64,000 bases of DNA, from contig OZ241860.1 in the NCBI GenBank assembly GCA_965203195.1, forward strand, positions 434,001-498,000, given 5' to 3'. The number at the start of each line of letters is the position of its first letter. Positions within the stretch are counted from its first letter, which is position 1. Shown here piece by piece: positions 26,879 to 35,158 of this stretch. The stretch comes from Bin87 sp965203195 (GTDB lineage Bacteria; Chloroflexota; Dehalococcoidia; Lucifugimonadales; UBA3495). The notes under the pieces are model-generated. The model did not search any database. It saw only the letters and a list, made by a program, of their open reading frames with translations, and had not been told where the DNA came from. The translations under genes were made by a program, and so were the position numbers.

Positions 26879-27766
26879 ATGGCGGCGGACGCAGCGCCGG
26901 CAGCGGCATCAGTGGAGGTAGCGGCATTGAAAACGCCGGCGGCATCAGCGGCGGTAGCGACATTGAAAACGCTGGCAGCAGCGGCGCTGGCGGCATCGCT
27001 GCTGTTCGTCCTGCCCGCCTGCGGCCCGTCCGACCGCGCACTGGACGCCCGCATCGGGCGGGCCGTGGACGCCGCCCTGGCCCGCGTTCCCGCCCCGCCC
27101 GACCGCAACGCCGTCTATCGGCGGGTCTGGCCGTCCGTTTTCTACATCGACCCCATCAACGGACCGGGCGGCCTCGACGGGGAGCACGGCGCCGGCTGGC
27201 TGCTGGAACCCGGCCGCATCGTAACCGCCGCCCATGTGGTGGCCGGACAGGAACAGGTCATCGTGCGCCAGGCCACCGCCCCGACTTTCGTGGCCACTGT
27301 CGCCGGGCGGGATGCCCGCCGCGATGTGGCCCTGCTGGCCTACGACACCGCCCGGGCGCCCCTGCCGGACGGCGCCGCCCCGCTGCCCCTGGGCAATGTA
27401 ACCAGCCGCGACATCGCCATGCCTCTCCTGGCACTGGGCTATTCCGGCAGCGGCGTCAGACGCGAAGGCGCCGTGGGTTCCCCCAAGGCCAACGCCGGCA
27501 TTCTGTCGCAGATCACCAACTTCGGCCCCGAAAGCTACGGACGCAATTTAGAAATGGACGCCGCCGTGGATCCGGGAGACAGCGGCGGCCCGGTGCTGAA
27601 CCCGGCGGGGGAAGTCATCGGAATGGTGCGCGCCGCCGCCCGGCAATCGGCCGACGGCAGTACGGTGGTCGGCACTTTCTACGCCGTCCACGTCGACGAA
27701 ATTCGGGCGGCGCTGGCGGAAATGAACCCCGCCGCCACCCCGCTTCCACCGCCGGCGGCCCGATAA
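26879..27766 (+). CDS. trypsin-like serine protease, predicted lipoprotein
   Basis: 295 residues. A hydrophobic leader ends in LLFVLPACG, a probable lipobox with Cys48 as the acylated residue. Catalytic triad motifs follow in order: VTAAHVVAG (His), RRDVALLAY (Asp) and DPGDSGGPVL (Ser). No PDZ domain is present, so it resembles the protease core of HtrA or S1 peptidases. Probably acts at the outer face of the membrane. GGAGGACAA precedes the ATG. The region before the signal helix has a 12-residue duplication. Confidence 0.85.
   Translation: MAADAAPAAASVEVAALKTPAASAAVATLKTLAAAALAASLLFVLPACGPSDRALDARIGRAVDAALARVPAPPDRNAVYRRVWPSVFYIDPINGPGGLDGEHGAGWLLEPGRIVTAAHVVAGQEQVIVRQATAPTFVATVAGRDARRDVALLAYDTARAPLPDGAAPLPLGNVTSRDIAMPLLALGYSGSGVRREGAVGSPKANAGILSQITNFGPESYGRNLEMDAAVDPGDSGGPVLNPAGEVIGMVRAAARQSADGSTVVGTFYAVHVDEIRAALAEMNPAATPLPPPAAR
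26905..26976. repeat. 36-bp tandem duplication in the 5' end of the protease gene
   Basis: Units 26905-26940 and 26941-26976 differ at six positions or fewer and encode ASVEVAALKTPA and ASAAVATLKTLA ahead of the signal helix. In frame, so the gene stays open. Confidence 0.8.
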
Positions 27767-27880
27767 CAACGCCAACCCTGACGCCGGCGTCAGGGTGTAA
27801 GATACGCGCCAACCCGTCAACAGCCCCGCAACAGCCCCGCAACTGCCCGTCGCCGCCGACCGGCCCCGGATGTATCAATA

Positions 27881-29251
27881 ATGGGCAGCTTTACCCGCGC
27901 CGCATTAATTACGGGCATCGCCCTGTTTCTGGAAGGCTTCGGCGTCTATCTGGCCTCCCGCCTGCTGGCCAACGCCATCCGTCTGCCCGACGCCGCCATC
28001 CCCCTGGGCATCGCCGCCCTGGGCATCGGGTGGGCCTTCCTGCTGTCCTGGTATGTGCAGACCATACGCTTTTCCCTCAACCTGCGCGGCGTCATCGGCT
28101 TGATCTTGAGCGCCGTTTCGGTGCTGGCATTGGCCGCCGCCAGCGTGGGCGCCGGCTGGTTCCCCGTCGGCGCGGTATTCGCCGGTGACCTGCGCCTGGC
28201 TGCCGCGCTGGGGCTGGCCACGGTGTTTATGCTGACCCTGTGGTGGCGCGGCGCGTCTATTGCCCGCGACGATGTCACTATGGACGTAGTTCGCAACGCC
28301 TTCGTGCGCGGCGTGGCCATTGTGATTGCGGCGGTAGCCGTGGACACCATTATGGACGCCGCCATCATCCGTTTGCCGGGGCTGCTGCTGTTTTTCGCCA
28401 TCGGCCTGTCGGGGCTGGCGTTGAGCCGCTTCGCCGCCGAGGGCGGCGCTGCCGGCCGGATGAACCGGGGCTGGCTGCTGGCCATCGGCGGTGGCGTGGG
28501 CGGCGTCCTGCTGCTGGCCCTTATCCTGGCCGCCGCCGGCGTGGGCGGCCTGGACGACGCCGCCCGCGCCGTCATGAGCGGCATATCCTTTCTGGGCCTG
28601 TGGATTCTGCGCCCGCTGCTGCTGCTGCTGGGGCTGCTGGCCGCTGGCCTGGTGGCTGTGGGCAACTGGGTATCGGGCATTTTCGGCGGCGGCGATTTGA
28701 GCGGCCTGGAGCTGGCCCGCCTGCAAATCGAGGAGTTCCACGAAAGCCTGCGCGAGGTGGAAGGCGGCCAGCCGCCCGGCACCATACTGACGGCCCTCAA
28801 GTGGCTGGCCTTTCTGCTCGCCGTAGCCCTGGCCGGGTGGATACTCTTTCGGATGTTCCGGCGCCGCCGGCTGGACGGCGGGAACTACGCCGCCGATGAG
28901 GTGCGCGAGTCAACCTTCACCTGGCAGGATGCCGGGCAGGATGTAGCCGACGCCCTGTCCGGGCTGCTGAATGCCGCCGCCGGACGCCGCCGCCGTCCCC
29001 GCCCGGCCAACCCCAGGGCCGCCTACCACCGGATGCTGGACATCGCCGCCAATATGGGCTTCCCCCGCCGGCCCAGCCAAACGCCCCGGGAACACCGCGA
29101 GGATGTCCGGCACACGCTGCCCGCCCCGCCCGTGGCCCGCATCGTCAGCGCCTTTCAGCGCTACTACTATGGCGGCCAAAGGCAGGGGGATGACGCCGAA
29201 ACGATGTCATCCCTGCTTGATGACCTCAACGACCTGGAACCGCGCCGGTAA
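27881..29251 (+). CDS. polytopic membrane protein with C-terminal DUF4129
   Basis: 456 residues. About ten hydrophobic segments occupy residues 5-270, one more lies near 310, and the cytosolic-looking C-terminal 110 residues match DUF4129 (AYHRMLDIAANMGFPRRPSQ, TPREHREDV, IVSAFQRYYYGG). DUF4129 proteins often accompany transglutaminase-like or AAA/DUF58 systems in actinobacteria and Chloroflexota; none of these is adjacent here. Function unknown. Confidence 0.75.
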   Translation: MGSFTRAALITGIALFLEGFGVYLASRLLANAIRLPDAAIPLGIAALGIGWAFLLSWYVQTIRFSLNLRGVIGLILSAVSVLALAAASVGAGWFPVGAVFAGDLRLAAALGLATVFMLTLWWRGASIARDDVTMDVVRNAFVRGVAIVIAAVAVDTIMDAAIIRLPGLLLFFAIGLSGLALSRFAAEGGAAGRMNRGWLLAIGGGVGGVLLLALILAAAGVGGLDDAARAVMSGISFLGLWILRPLLLLLGLLAAGLVAVGNWVSGIFGGGDLSGLELARLQIEEFHESLREVEGGQPPGTILTALKWLAFLLAVALAGWILFRMFRRRRLDGGNYAADEVRESTFTWQDAGQDVADALSGLLNAAAGRRRRPRPANPRAAYHRMLDIAANMGFPRRPSQTPREHREDVRHTLPAPPVARIVSAFQRYYYGGQRQGDDAETMSSLLDDLNDLEPRR

Positions 29252-29287
29252 GAGCAAGGGGCGGGCAATACCGGGGCAATACGACGA

Positions 29288-29959
29288 TCAGTCCCGGCCC
29301 TGGCCGCTTCGCCCGTAGGCGCAAAGATCCTGTAGGCAGCAGCCGGCGCAGCGGGGCGCGTTTTTGGCGCAAGCGGCCTTGTGATGCCGGTCCAGCAGGG
29401 CGTGATATTCGTTATGGAGCCGGACATCAGCCGGCACGGCGGCGTGAAACATCGCCTGCCAGGCATCGTAGCCGTTGGCGCCGCCGGCGGGAGTGATGCC
29501 GATGCGCCGCATTATGCGGATCGTATAGGCGTCAATGACAAACGACGGCCGGCCGGCGGCGTACACCAGAATATCATCGGCCGTTTCGGGGCCGATGCCG
29601 TGAATGGACAGCAGCTCCCGCCGCAAGGCGTCCGTATCGGATGCGAACAGCGCCTCCAGGCGGCCGCCGTAGTGGTCGCACAGATGGGCGGCAAAGGCTT
29701 TCAGCTTGCGGGCTTTGGCGTTGTAGTACCCCGACGGACGGATGATGGCCGCCAGGTCGTCCACCGCCCTGTGGTGGACGGCCGGCCAGTCGTCAATGCC
29801 CGCCTCCCGGAGGTTGGACAGCGCCTGTTCCACATTGCGCCAGGCGGCGGCCTGGGTAAGAATGGCGCCGGCGATCATCTCAAAGGAACTGTCGCCGGGC
29901 CACCAGCCCTGGGGCCCGTAGGCGTCCAGCAGTCGCCGGTAGATGGTCAGCAGCGCCAT
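29288..29959 (-). CDS. endonuclease III-like DNA glycosylase with [4Fe-4S] cluster
   Basis: 223 residues, HhH-GPD superfamily. LLSIHGIGPETADDILVYA is the helix-hairpin-helix, followed by DAYTIRIMRR with the catalytic aspartate. The C-terminal CAKNAPRCAGCCLQDLC gives the C-x6-C-x2-C-x5-C iron-sulphur loop. The lysine of true Nth in the HhH region is not evident, which points to a monofunctional or MutY/MBD4-like subgroup. Start codon overlaps the sfsA stop (TGATG). Confidence 0.88.
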   Translation of the reverse strand: MALLTIYRRLLDAYGPQGWWPGDSSFEMIAGAILTQAAAWRNVEQALSNLREAGIDDWPAVHHRAVDDLAAIIRPSGYYNAKARKLKAFAAHLCDHYGGRLEALFASDTDALRRELLSIHGIGPETADDILVYAAGRPSFVIDAYTIRIMRRIGITPAGGANGYDAWQAMFHAAVPADVRLHNEYHALLDRHHKAACAKNAPRCAGCCLQDLCAYGRSGQGRD

Positions 29960-30690
29960 CAGATTCGCACCGGCAGGGCATCGGCCAGGGCAATTGCGGT
30001 TTCGTCCACCCGGCAGCGGTAGGCATACACGGCCACGCCGCCGGCGACGGCTTCCCGCAGGGCGGCGCCGAGGAGCGGATCGGCGGCATCGTGGGGCGCG
30101 AAGGCGCCGGCGTCGCTGCGCTGGATGACGAAAACCACGGCGGCGCGGTAGCCGTCGGCGCGGGCCGCCATCAGGCTGCGCAGATGCTTGACGCCGCGCG
30201 CGGTGGGCGCATCGGGGAACATCGCCACGCCGTCCACTACCAGCGTGGCCGACTTGGTTTCCAGATAGCAGCCGCCGGCCGGCCGGTCTGCCAGCGCTTC
30301 CGCTTCCAGCCGAAAGTCCAGGCGGCTTTCTCCATAGGTCTGTTCGGGGCGTATCACGGGGTAGGCGGCGAACTGTGGCAGCCGGCCGGCGGCCAGGGCT
30401 TCGGCAAGCAACTTGTTGGGCAGTCGGGCGTCTATGGACGACAGGTTGCCGCCGCCGGTATCCACCAACGCCAGGTCATAGGCCGTTTTGCGAGCCGCGC
30501 CGCCGGCGGCCGCCGCCGATGCCGATACGGCCGGCGCCAGCAGGACGCGGCAGCCCGCCACCAGCAGCTCGCCCAGCCGCCCGGAGTTGGGGACGTGCGC
30601 CGTATGCTCCTGCCGGTCAACATCCACCAGCGCGGCGAAGCGGTTCAGCCGTCTGATAAAACGGCCCTCAACCAGTGGCGGGAAACGCAA
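29959..30690 (-). CDS. sfsA: SfsA family protein
   Basis: 243 residues. RLNRFAALVDVDRQEHTAHVPNSGR is split here by pattern into FAALVDV and HVPNSGRLGELL, the SfsA signature; LDFRLEAEA and CYLETKSATLVVDG follow, with FPDAPTARGVKHL near the C-terminus. SfsA has been tied to maltose gene regulation and nucleic-acid binding; it has a nuclease-like fold. A TTG at 30690 after AGGATAGAAG is chosen because it matches family start LRFPPLVEG; the longer ORF begins in non-native sequence. Confidence 0.88.
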   Translation of the reverse strand: MRFPPLVEGRFIRRLNRFAALVDVDRQEHTAHVPNSGRLGELLVAGCRVLLAPAVSASAAAAGGAARKTAYDLALVDTGGGNLSSIDARLPNKLLAEALAAGRLPQFAAYPVIRPEQTYGESRLDFRLEAEALADRPAGGCYLETKSATLVVDGVAMFPDAPTARGVKHLRSLMAARADGYRAAVVFVIQRSDAGAFAPHDAADPLLGAALREAVAGGVAVYAYRCRVDETAIALADALPVRI

Positions 30691-30903
30691 GGTTCTTCTA
30701 TCCTTTAACCAACTATCCTGAACATGGGGGATGCGCGCCGGGGGGGACAAAATCCGGGGGCCGGCGGCGCAACATTGCGATGGCGGACATATTACCAACA
30801 GCGGGGGCAGTACGGCAACGGATATTGGCACTTGTCGTCCGTCACGCCGCGCCCTATTATGACGCTATCAGCGGCGGACAGCCCAGCGCAGAAGGATTCC
30901 ATT

Positions 30904-31929
30904 ATGACCTGCCGCACTATCGCCCTGCAACTCGTCCTGCTGACAACCGTCGTGGCACTCATTGCCCTGTCCCTGGCGGCGCCGGCCTGCGCCCTGTCCG
31001 CGCCGGCAGGGCAGAGCGGCGGCGGCTTGAGTCCGCCGCCGCATACTCAAGCCACTACCAGCACGCCCGAGCCTGCTCCGACGTTGCTTGTAACGCCTGA
31101 TCTGTCAAAGTTGGGCGTTGGCGCCGCAGCCATCATCGCGTTCCTGTCCGTCCCAACACCCGAGGCTGCTCCCGGTGGCGAGGGCGTTGATTCTGTTGGT
31201 TCTAACGGATTGTCAAACCAGGACATGAGCTTGGCCGCCCGCTCCGGCAACGCCGTTAACGGTGCGACCGGGGCTGATACGGAGCCTGCATTTCCGTCCA
31301 TCAGGCTGCCGTCTCTGATTACGGTGAGCATTTCTACCCTGGATATGGAAAGCACGCAGAGTTTTCTGGAAGCTAATGGCGGCAACATTACGGAAAACTC
31401 CCTGATAAATACCCCGCCCAGCTGGACATTTGTCGCGGAAATGCCGCCAGCTCTCCTGCCGTCTCTTTCTCAGCGCCCCGACCTTCTCCACGCATACGTA
31501 GACAAGGTGTATGAAAAAGTGCATAGTGACATCAGCCAGCTGGTCATAGAGTACGCTGTTGCCCAAAGCATTGACCCTGCCTTGCTTCCTGAAAGTGGCG
31601 GCATAAAGGTAGTAATTGAGGCTGCGCCAGAAGGCTATGCCAACGTGCGCCTTTTATTGGAACGCTATGAAGTGCCGCTTACGTACCCCGATTTTGGAGA
31701 TCTCGGGAGTTTCGACGGCACCCAAATCATCCCGCCAAGCTTAGTTGTCCCTGTTTCGAAGCTGACGGGAGTTACTTACGTCAACTTACCTCCGATAGAA
31801 GTGGAGAAAATACTCCCGGAATCGCAACATTTGGAGTTTCAATCTCAACCTCCTCGGCGAGCAGCCCAGGTTCACGGAGCGCGGTCATGGCACACTGCTG
31901 GCATTGATGGTGACGGTGTATGTGCTTGA
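30904..31929 (+). CDS. secreted lipoprotein-like paralog 1, subtilase N-terminal-region type
   Basis: 341 residues. A signal helix (LVLLTTVVALIALSLAAPAC) ends in a lipobox-like APAC. Two repeated alpha-beta units follow: ITVSISTLDMESTQSFLEAN ... LLPSLSQRPDLLHAY, and KVVIEAAPEGYANVRLLLER ... VSKLTGVTYVNL. It ends GARSWHTAGIDGDGV, exactly how many Chloroflexota S8 peptidases enter their catalytic domain, then stops. So it looks like the exported pro-region of a subtilase without the protease. The most diverged of the four tandem paralogs. A promoter-like TTGTCG-17-TATTAT precedes it. Confidence 0.75.
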   Translation: MTCRTIALQLVLLTTVVALIALSLAAPACALSAPAGQSGGGLSPPPHTQATTSTPEPAPTLLVTPDLSKLGVGAAAIIAFLSVPTPEAAPGGEGVDSVGSNGLSNQDMSLAARSGNAVNGATGADTEPAFPSIRLPSLITVSISTLDMESTQSFLEANGGNITENSLINTPPSWTFVAEMPPALLPSLSQRPDLLHAYVDKVYEKVHSDISQLVIEYAVAQSIDPALLPESGGIKVVIEAAPEGYANVRLLLERYEVPLTYPDFGDLGSFDGTQIIPPSLVVPVSKLTGVTYVNLPPIEVEKILPESQHLEFQSQPPRRAAQVHGARSWHTAGIDGDGVCA

Positions 31930-31953
31930 CATACGGAGCGCGTGCTGTAGTCT
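31926..31953 (+). promoter_or_regulatory. promoter of lipoprotein paralog 2
   Basis: TTGACA (31926-31931), 16-bp spacer, TAGTCT (31948-31953), about 45 bases before the ATG at 31998. The same promoter recurs at 33012-33039 (TTGACA, TATTCT) and 34098-34125, one per repeat unit, exactly 1086 bp apart. It overlaps the residual subtilase-like coding end of the preceding copy. Confidence 0.6.
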
Positions 31954-31997
31954 GCCGTTATTCGCCGGCAGACAGCCCGGCGCAGAGAGGATGCACT

Positions 31998-32993
31998 ATG
32001 ACCCGCCGCACTATCGCCCTGCAACTCGTCCTGCTGACAACCGTTGTGGCCCTCATCGCCCTGTCCTTGGCGGCGCCGGCCTGCGCCCCATCCGCGCCGG
32101 CAGGGCAGAACGGCGCTGGTGCCCCGGTAGCCGAGACCGAAACCACCGTCACGGCTACCGCCACCCTTGCCCCTACCCCCACCTTGCAAGCCGAGTTGAG
32201 CCCGCTGGTCAACGCCGTGATGGTAAAGCAGGCCACTATTGCGGCCCTTGACGCCTCCGGCGCAGCGCCCGGTCAAGACGACACCACTCGCCCGCAGACT
32301 ATCGATGTCTCCATTTATGCGGTTGACGAGCAGCGCAGCGATGTGGAGACCTTCCTGGCGGACAACGGGGTTCCGGTTCGTGGCAAAATGAAATGTGGTG
32401 ATGAGTGCCTTATTTTGTGGGCCGATGTGCCGGTATCGCTGTTACAAGCCCTGTCGGTGCACCCGGCGGTGGGCCTCATTGACAGCACTAAGAGGTATTA
32501 CGAACAGCTGGACGAGTACCTGCACAATATTGTCGCCGAGTATGATGCCAGTCTGATCACGGAGCAGGAAGCCCTGGCCCGGATACTTGGGCCGCGTCGC
32601 AATGACCGTGTCCTGCTAACGGTAACGGTGGACAATGAAACTAACGCTGCAACAGTTATCAATTTCTTGGAAAACAATGATGTCTACGTGCCAACAGAAA
32701 ATTTGCTGACCACCACATTCTTTGCAGCATTGATACCAGTGTCGTTGATTCTACCGCTGTCGCAACGCACCGGCGTCCTTCATATCGGGGTTTACGCTAT
32801 GGGGTATGACAATAACAATCCTGACCCGGTACTGGAGGAATACATAGACGCGCAGTTTTTTGCTCCGTCGTCTCGGCAAGTTTCAGGAGAGACAATAGCC
32901 AGTGACGTAGGACACCAACACCAACGCCAGCTCCCCGCCCCTACCGCAGTCAGCTTGGCAATTGCCACCCACGGCACCGACTGCTGGCATTGA
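31998..32993 (+). CDS. secreted lipoprotein-like paralog 2
   Basis: 331 residues. Signal helix ending LSLAAPACAPSAPAG, a threonine-rich linker, then two repeated domains: TIDVSIYAVDEQRSDVETFL to VPVSLLQALSVHPAVGLI, and VLLTVTVDNETNAATVINFL to IPVSLILPLSQRTGVLHI. Between them is YYEQLDEYLHNIVAEYD, a segment typical of the region before S8 catalytic domains. The frame stops at THGTDCWH; the neighbouring frame continues TAGIDGAGVRV, so a subtilase junction is present but broken. Almost identical to paralog 3. Confidence 0.78.
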   Translation: MTRRTIALQLVLLTTVVALIALSLAAPACAPSAPAGQNGAGAPVAETETTVTATATLAPTPTLQAELSPLVNAVMVKQATIAALDASGAAPGQDDTTRPQTIDVSIYAVDEQRSDVETFLADNGVPVRGKMKCGDECLILWADVPVSLLQALSVHPAVGLIDSTKRYYEQLDEYLHNIVAEYDASLITEQEALARILGPRRNDRVLLTVTVDNETNAATVINFLENNDVYVPTENLLTTTFFAALIPVSLILPLSQRTGVLHIGVYAMGYDNNNPDPVLEEYIDAQFFAPSSRQVSGETIASDVGHQHQRQLPAPTAVSLAIATHGTDCWH

Positions 32994-33083
32994 TGGCGCC
33001 GGTGTACGTGTTTGACATACGGAGCGCGTGCCGTATTCTGCCGCCATTCGCCGGCGCACAGCCGGTCTCAGAGAGGATGCACT

Positions 33084-34079
33084 ATGACCCGCCGCACTAT
33101 CGCCCGGCAACTCGTCCTGCTGACAACCGTTGTGGCGCTCATTGCCCTGTCCCTGACGGCGCCGGCCTGCGCGCCATCCGCGCCGGCAGGGCAGGGCGGA
33201 GCTGGCGACCCGGTGGCCGAGACCGAAGTTGCCGTTGAGGCTACTGCCACCCTTGCCCCTACCCCCACCTTGCAAGCCGAGTTGAGCCCGCTGGTCAACG
33301 CCGTAATGGTAAAGCAGGCCACTATTGAGGCCCGCGACGCCTCCGGCGCAGCGCCCGGTCAAGACGACACCACTCGCCCGCAGACTATCGATGTCTCCAT
33401 TTACGCGGTTGACGAGCAGCGCAGCGGTGTGGAGACCTTCCTGGCGGACAACGGGATTCCGGTTGATGGCAAAATGAAATGTGGCGATGAGTGCCTTATT
33501 CTGTTCGCCGATGTGCCGGTATCGCTTTTGCAAGCCCTGTCGGTGCACCCGGCGGTGGGCCTCATTGACAGCACTGAGAGGTATTACGAACAGCTGGACG
33601 AGTACCTGCACCTTATTGTCGCCGAGTATGATGCCAGTCTGATCACGGAGCAAGAAGCCCTGGCCCGGATACTTGGGCCGCGTCGCAATGACCGTGTCCT
33701 GCTAACGGTAACGGTGGACAATGAAACTAACGCTGCAACCGTTATCAATTTCTTGGAAAACAATGATGTCTACGTGCCAACAGAAAATTTGCTGACCACC
33801 ACATTCTTTGCAGCATTGATACCAGTGTCGTTGATTCTACCGCTGTCGCAACGCACCGGCGTCCTTCATATAGGGGTTTACGCTATGGGATACGACAATG
33901 ACAATCCCGACCCTGTACTGGAGGAATACATAGACGCGCAGTTTTTTGCTCCGTCGTCTCGGCAAATTTCAGGAGAGGCAATAGCCAGTAACGTGGGACA
34001 CCAACACCAACGCCAGTTCCCCGCCCCTACCGCAGTCAGCTTGGCAATTGCCACCCACGGCGCCGACTGCTGGCATTGA
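33084..34079 (+). CDS. secreted lipoprotein-like paralog 3
   Basis: 331 residues, same length and architecture as paralog 2 with only scattered substitutions (for example EVAVEATATLAPTPT in the linker and VDGKMKCGDECLILF in domain 1). A pair of cysteines in KMKCGDECLI could form a disulphide. Ends THGADCWH at the same broken subtilase junction. Own promoter at 33012-33039 (TTGACA-16-TATTCT). The near identity implies recent duplication or gene conversion. Confidence 0.78.
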   Translation: MTRRTIARQLVLLTTVVALIALSLTAPACAPSAPAGQGGAGDPVAETEVAVEATATLAPTPTLQAELSPLVNAVMVKQATIEARDASGAAPGQDDTTRPQTIDVSIYAVDEQRSGVETFLADNGIPVDGKMKCGDECLILFADVPVSLLQALSVHPAVGLIDSTERYYEQLDEYLHLIVAEYDASLITEQEALARILGPRRNDRVLLTVTVDNETNAATVINFLENNDVYVPTENLLTTTFFAALIPVSLILPLSQRTGVLHIGVYAMGYDNDNPDPVLEEYIDAQFFAPSSRQISGEAIASNVGHQHQRQFPAPTAVSLAIATHGADCWH

Positions 34080-34169
34080 TGGTGCCGGTGTACGTGTTTG
34101 ACATCCGGCGCGCGTGCCGTATTCTGCCGCCATTCGCCGGCGCACAGCCCGGCGCAGAGAGGATGCACT

Positions 34170-35126
34170 ATGACGCGCCGCCCCATCGCCTTGCAACTCG
34201 TCCTGCTGACAACCGTTGCGGCGCTCATTGCCCTGTCCCTGGCGGCGCCGGCTTGCACCCCGTACGCCCCTTCCGGTCAGAACGGCGCTGGTGGCCCGGT
34301 GGCCGAGACCGAAGCTGCGGTTGCGGCTACTGCCACCCTTGCCCCTACTACCTTGCAAGCCGAGTTGAGCCCGCTGGTCAACGCCGTAATGGTGAAGCAA
34401 GCCACTCTTGCAGCCCGCGACGCCTCCGGCGCAGTGCCCGGTCAAGACGACACCACCCGCCCGCAGATTATCGATGTCTCCATTTACGCGGTTGACGAGC
34501 AGCGCAGCGATGTGGAACCCTTCCTGGCGGACAACGGGGTTCCGGTTCTTGACAAAATGAAATGTGGCGATGAGTGCCTTATTCTGTTCGCCGATGTGCC
34601 GGTGTCACTGTTGCAAGCCCTGTCGGTGCACCCGGCGGTGGGCCTCATTGACAGCACTGAAAAGTATTACGAACAGTTGGACGGGAACCTGAACCCGATC
34701 ATCGCCGAGTATGATGCCGGTCTGATTACGGAGCAGGAGGCCGTGGCCCAATCTTTGCTGCCACATTGGGAAAACCGGGTTTTGCTGACTTCGGATTTTG
34801 ACAATCCGACCAACGCTCAAAATGCGCGCCGCTACCTGGAGGATAATGGGGTGTATTTGGTTCCGGTTCCTTCCGACAGTACTGTTGTGGGCGGTTTGAT
34901 TCCGTTCCGAATGATATTGCCCTTTTCACAACAGCCCGGCGCGCTCATCGTTTATGGTGTCGGGTATGGCGCCGACCTCACAGATCCGGAGGTGCAGGAA
35001 GCACTAGAGGGGTACAAACCGCCGCAGCCGGCGTCCGGCGTCGTCACCGAGACTTTCTCATCAAACGCGGAGCCAGTCGCCCGGGGGCCGCTGCCGGCTG
35101 ACGCCAGAATGTCGGGTGAATTATGA
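34170..35126 (+). CDS. secreted lipoprotein-like paralog 4
   Basis: 318 residues. The N-terminal half follows paralogs 2 and 3 closely (SLAAPACTPYAPSGQNG, KMKCGDECLILFADVPVSLL), but from about residue 190 the second domain is different (RVLLTSDFDNPTNAQNARRY ... MILPFSQQPGALIVYGVG), and the end (EPVARGPLPADARMSGEL) lacks the subtilase junction. Mosaic structure suggests recombination between family members. Own promoter at 34098-34125. Confidence 0.78.
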   Translation: MTRRPIALQLVLLTTVAALIALSLAAPACTPYAPSGQNGAGGPVAETEAAVAATATLAPTTLQAELSPLVNAVMVKQATLAARDASGAVPGQDDTTRPQIIDVSIYAVDEQRSDVEPFLADNGVPVLDKMKCGDECLILFADVPVSLLQALSVHPAVGLIDSTEKYYEQLDGNLNPIIAEYDAGLITEQEAVAQSLLPHWENRVLLTSDFDNPTNAQNARRYLEDNGVYLVPVPSDSTVVGGLIPFRMILPFSQQPGALIVYGVGYGADLTDPEVQEALEGYKPPQPASGVVTETFSSNAEPVARGPLPADARMSGEL

Positions 35127-35158
35127 CCACACGCCCTGGGGGGTTATCGCCTGATGGG

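Larger units (their letters stand above)
31926..35000 (+). repeat. tandem array of ~1086-bp gene-sized repeats
   Basis: Promoter, leader, signal peptide and body repeat with a 1086-bp period (31926, 33012, 34098). Units 1 and 2 of this array are nearly identical at DNA level; the third diverges after about 34700. The gene at 30904 is an older, more diverged relative just upstream. Confidence 0.85.

Noticed and set aside
25255..27108. 617-residue ORF on the minus strand
   Set aside because: It lies opposite the aldehyde dehydrogenase and protease genes, is glycine/alanine-rich, and matches no family. An antisense shadow of GC-rich codon use.
31926..35126. Assembly artefact creating the tandem lipoprotein array
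   Set aside because: The copies differ at many positions, the fourth is a mosaic, and each has slightly different promoters, so they are not a simple duplicated contig; read depth would still be worth a look.
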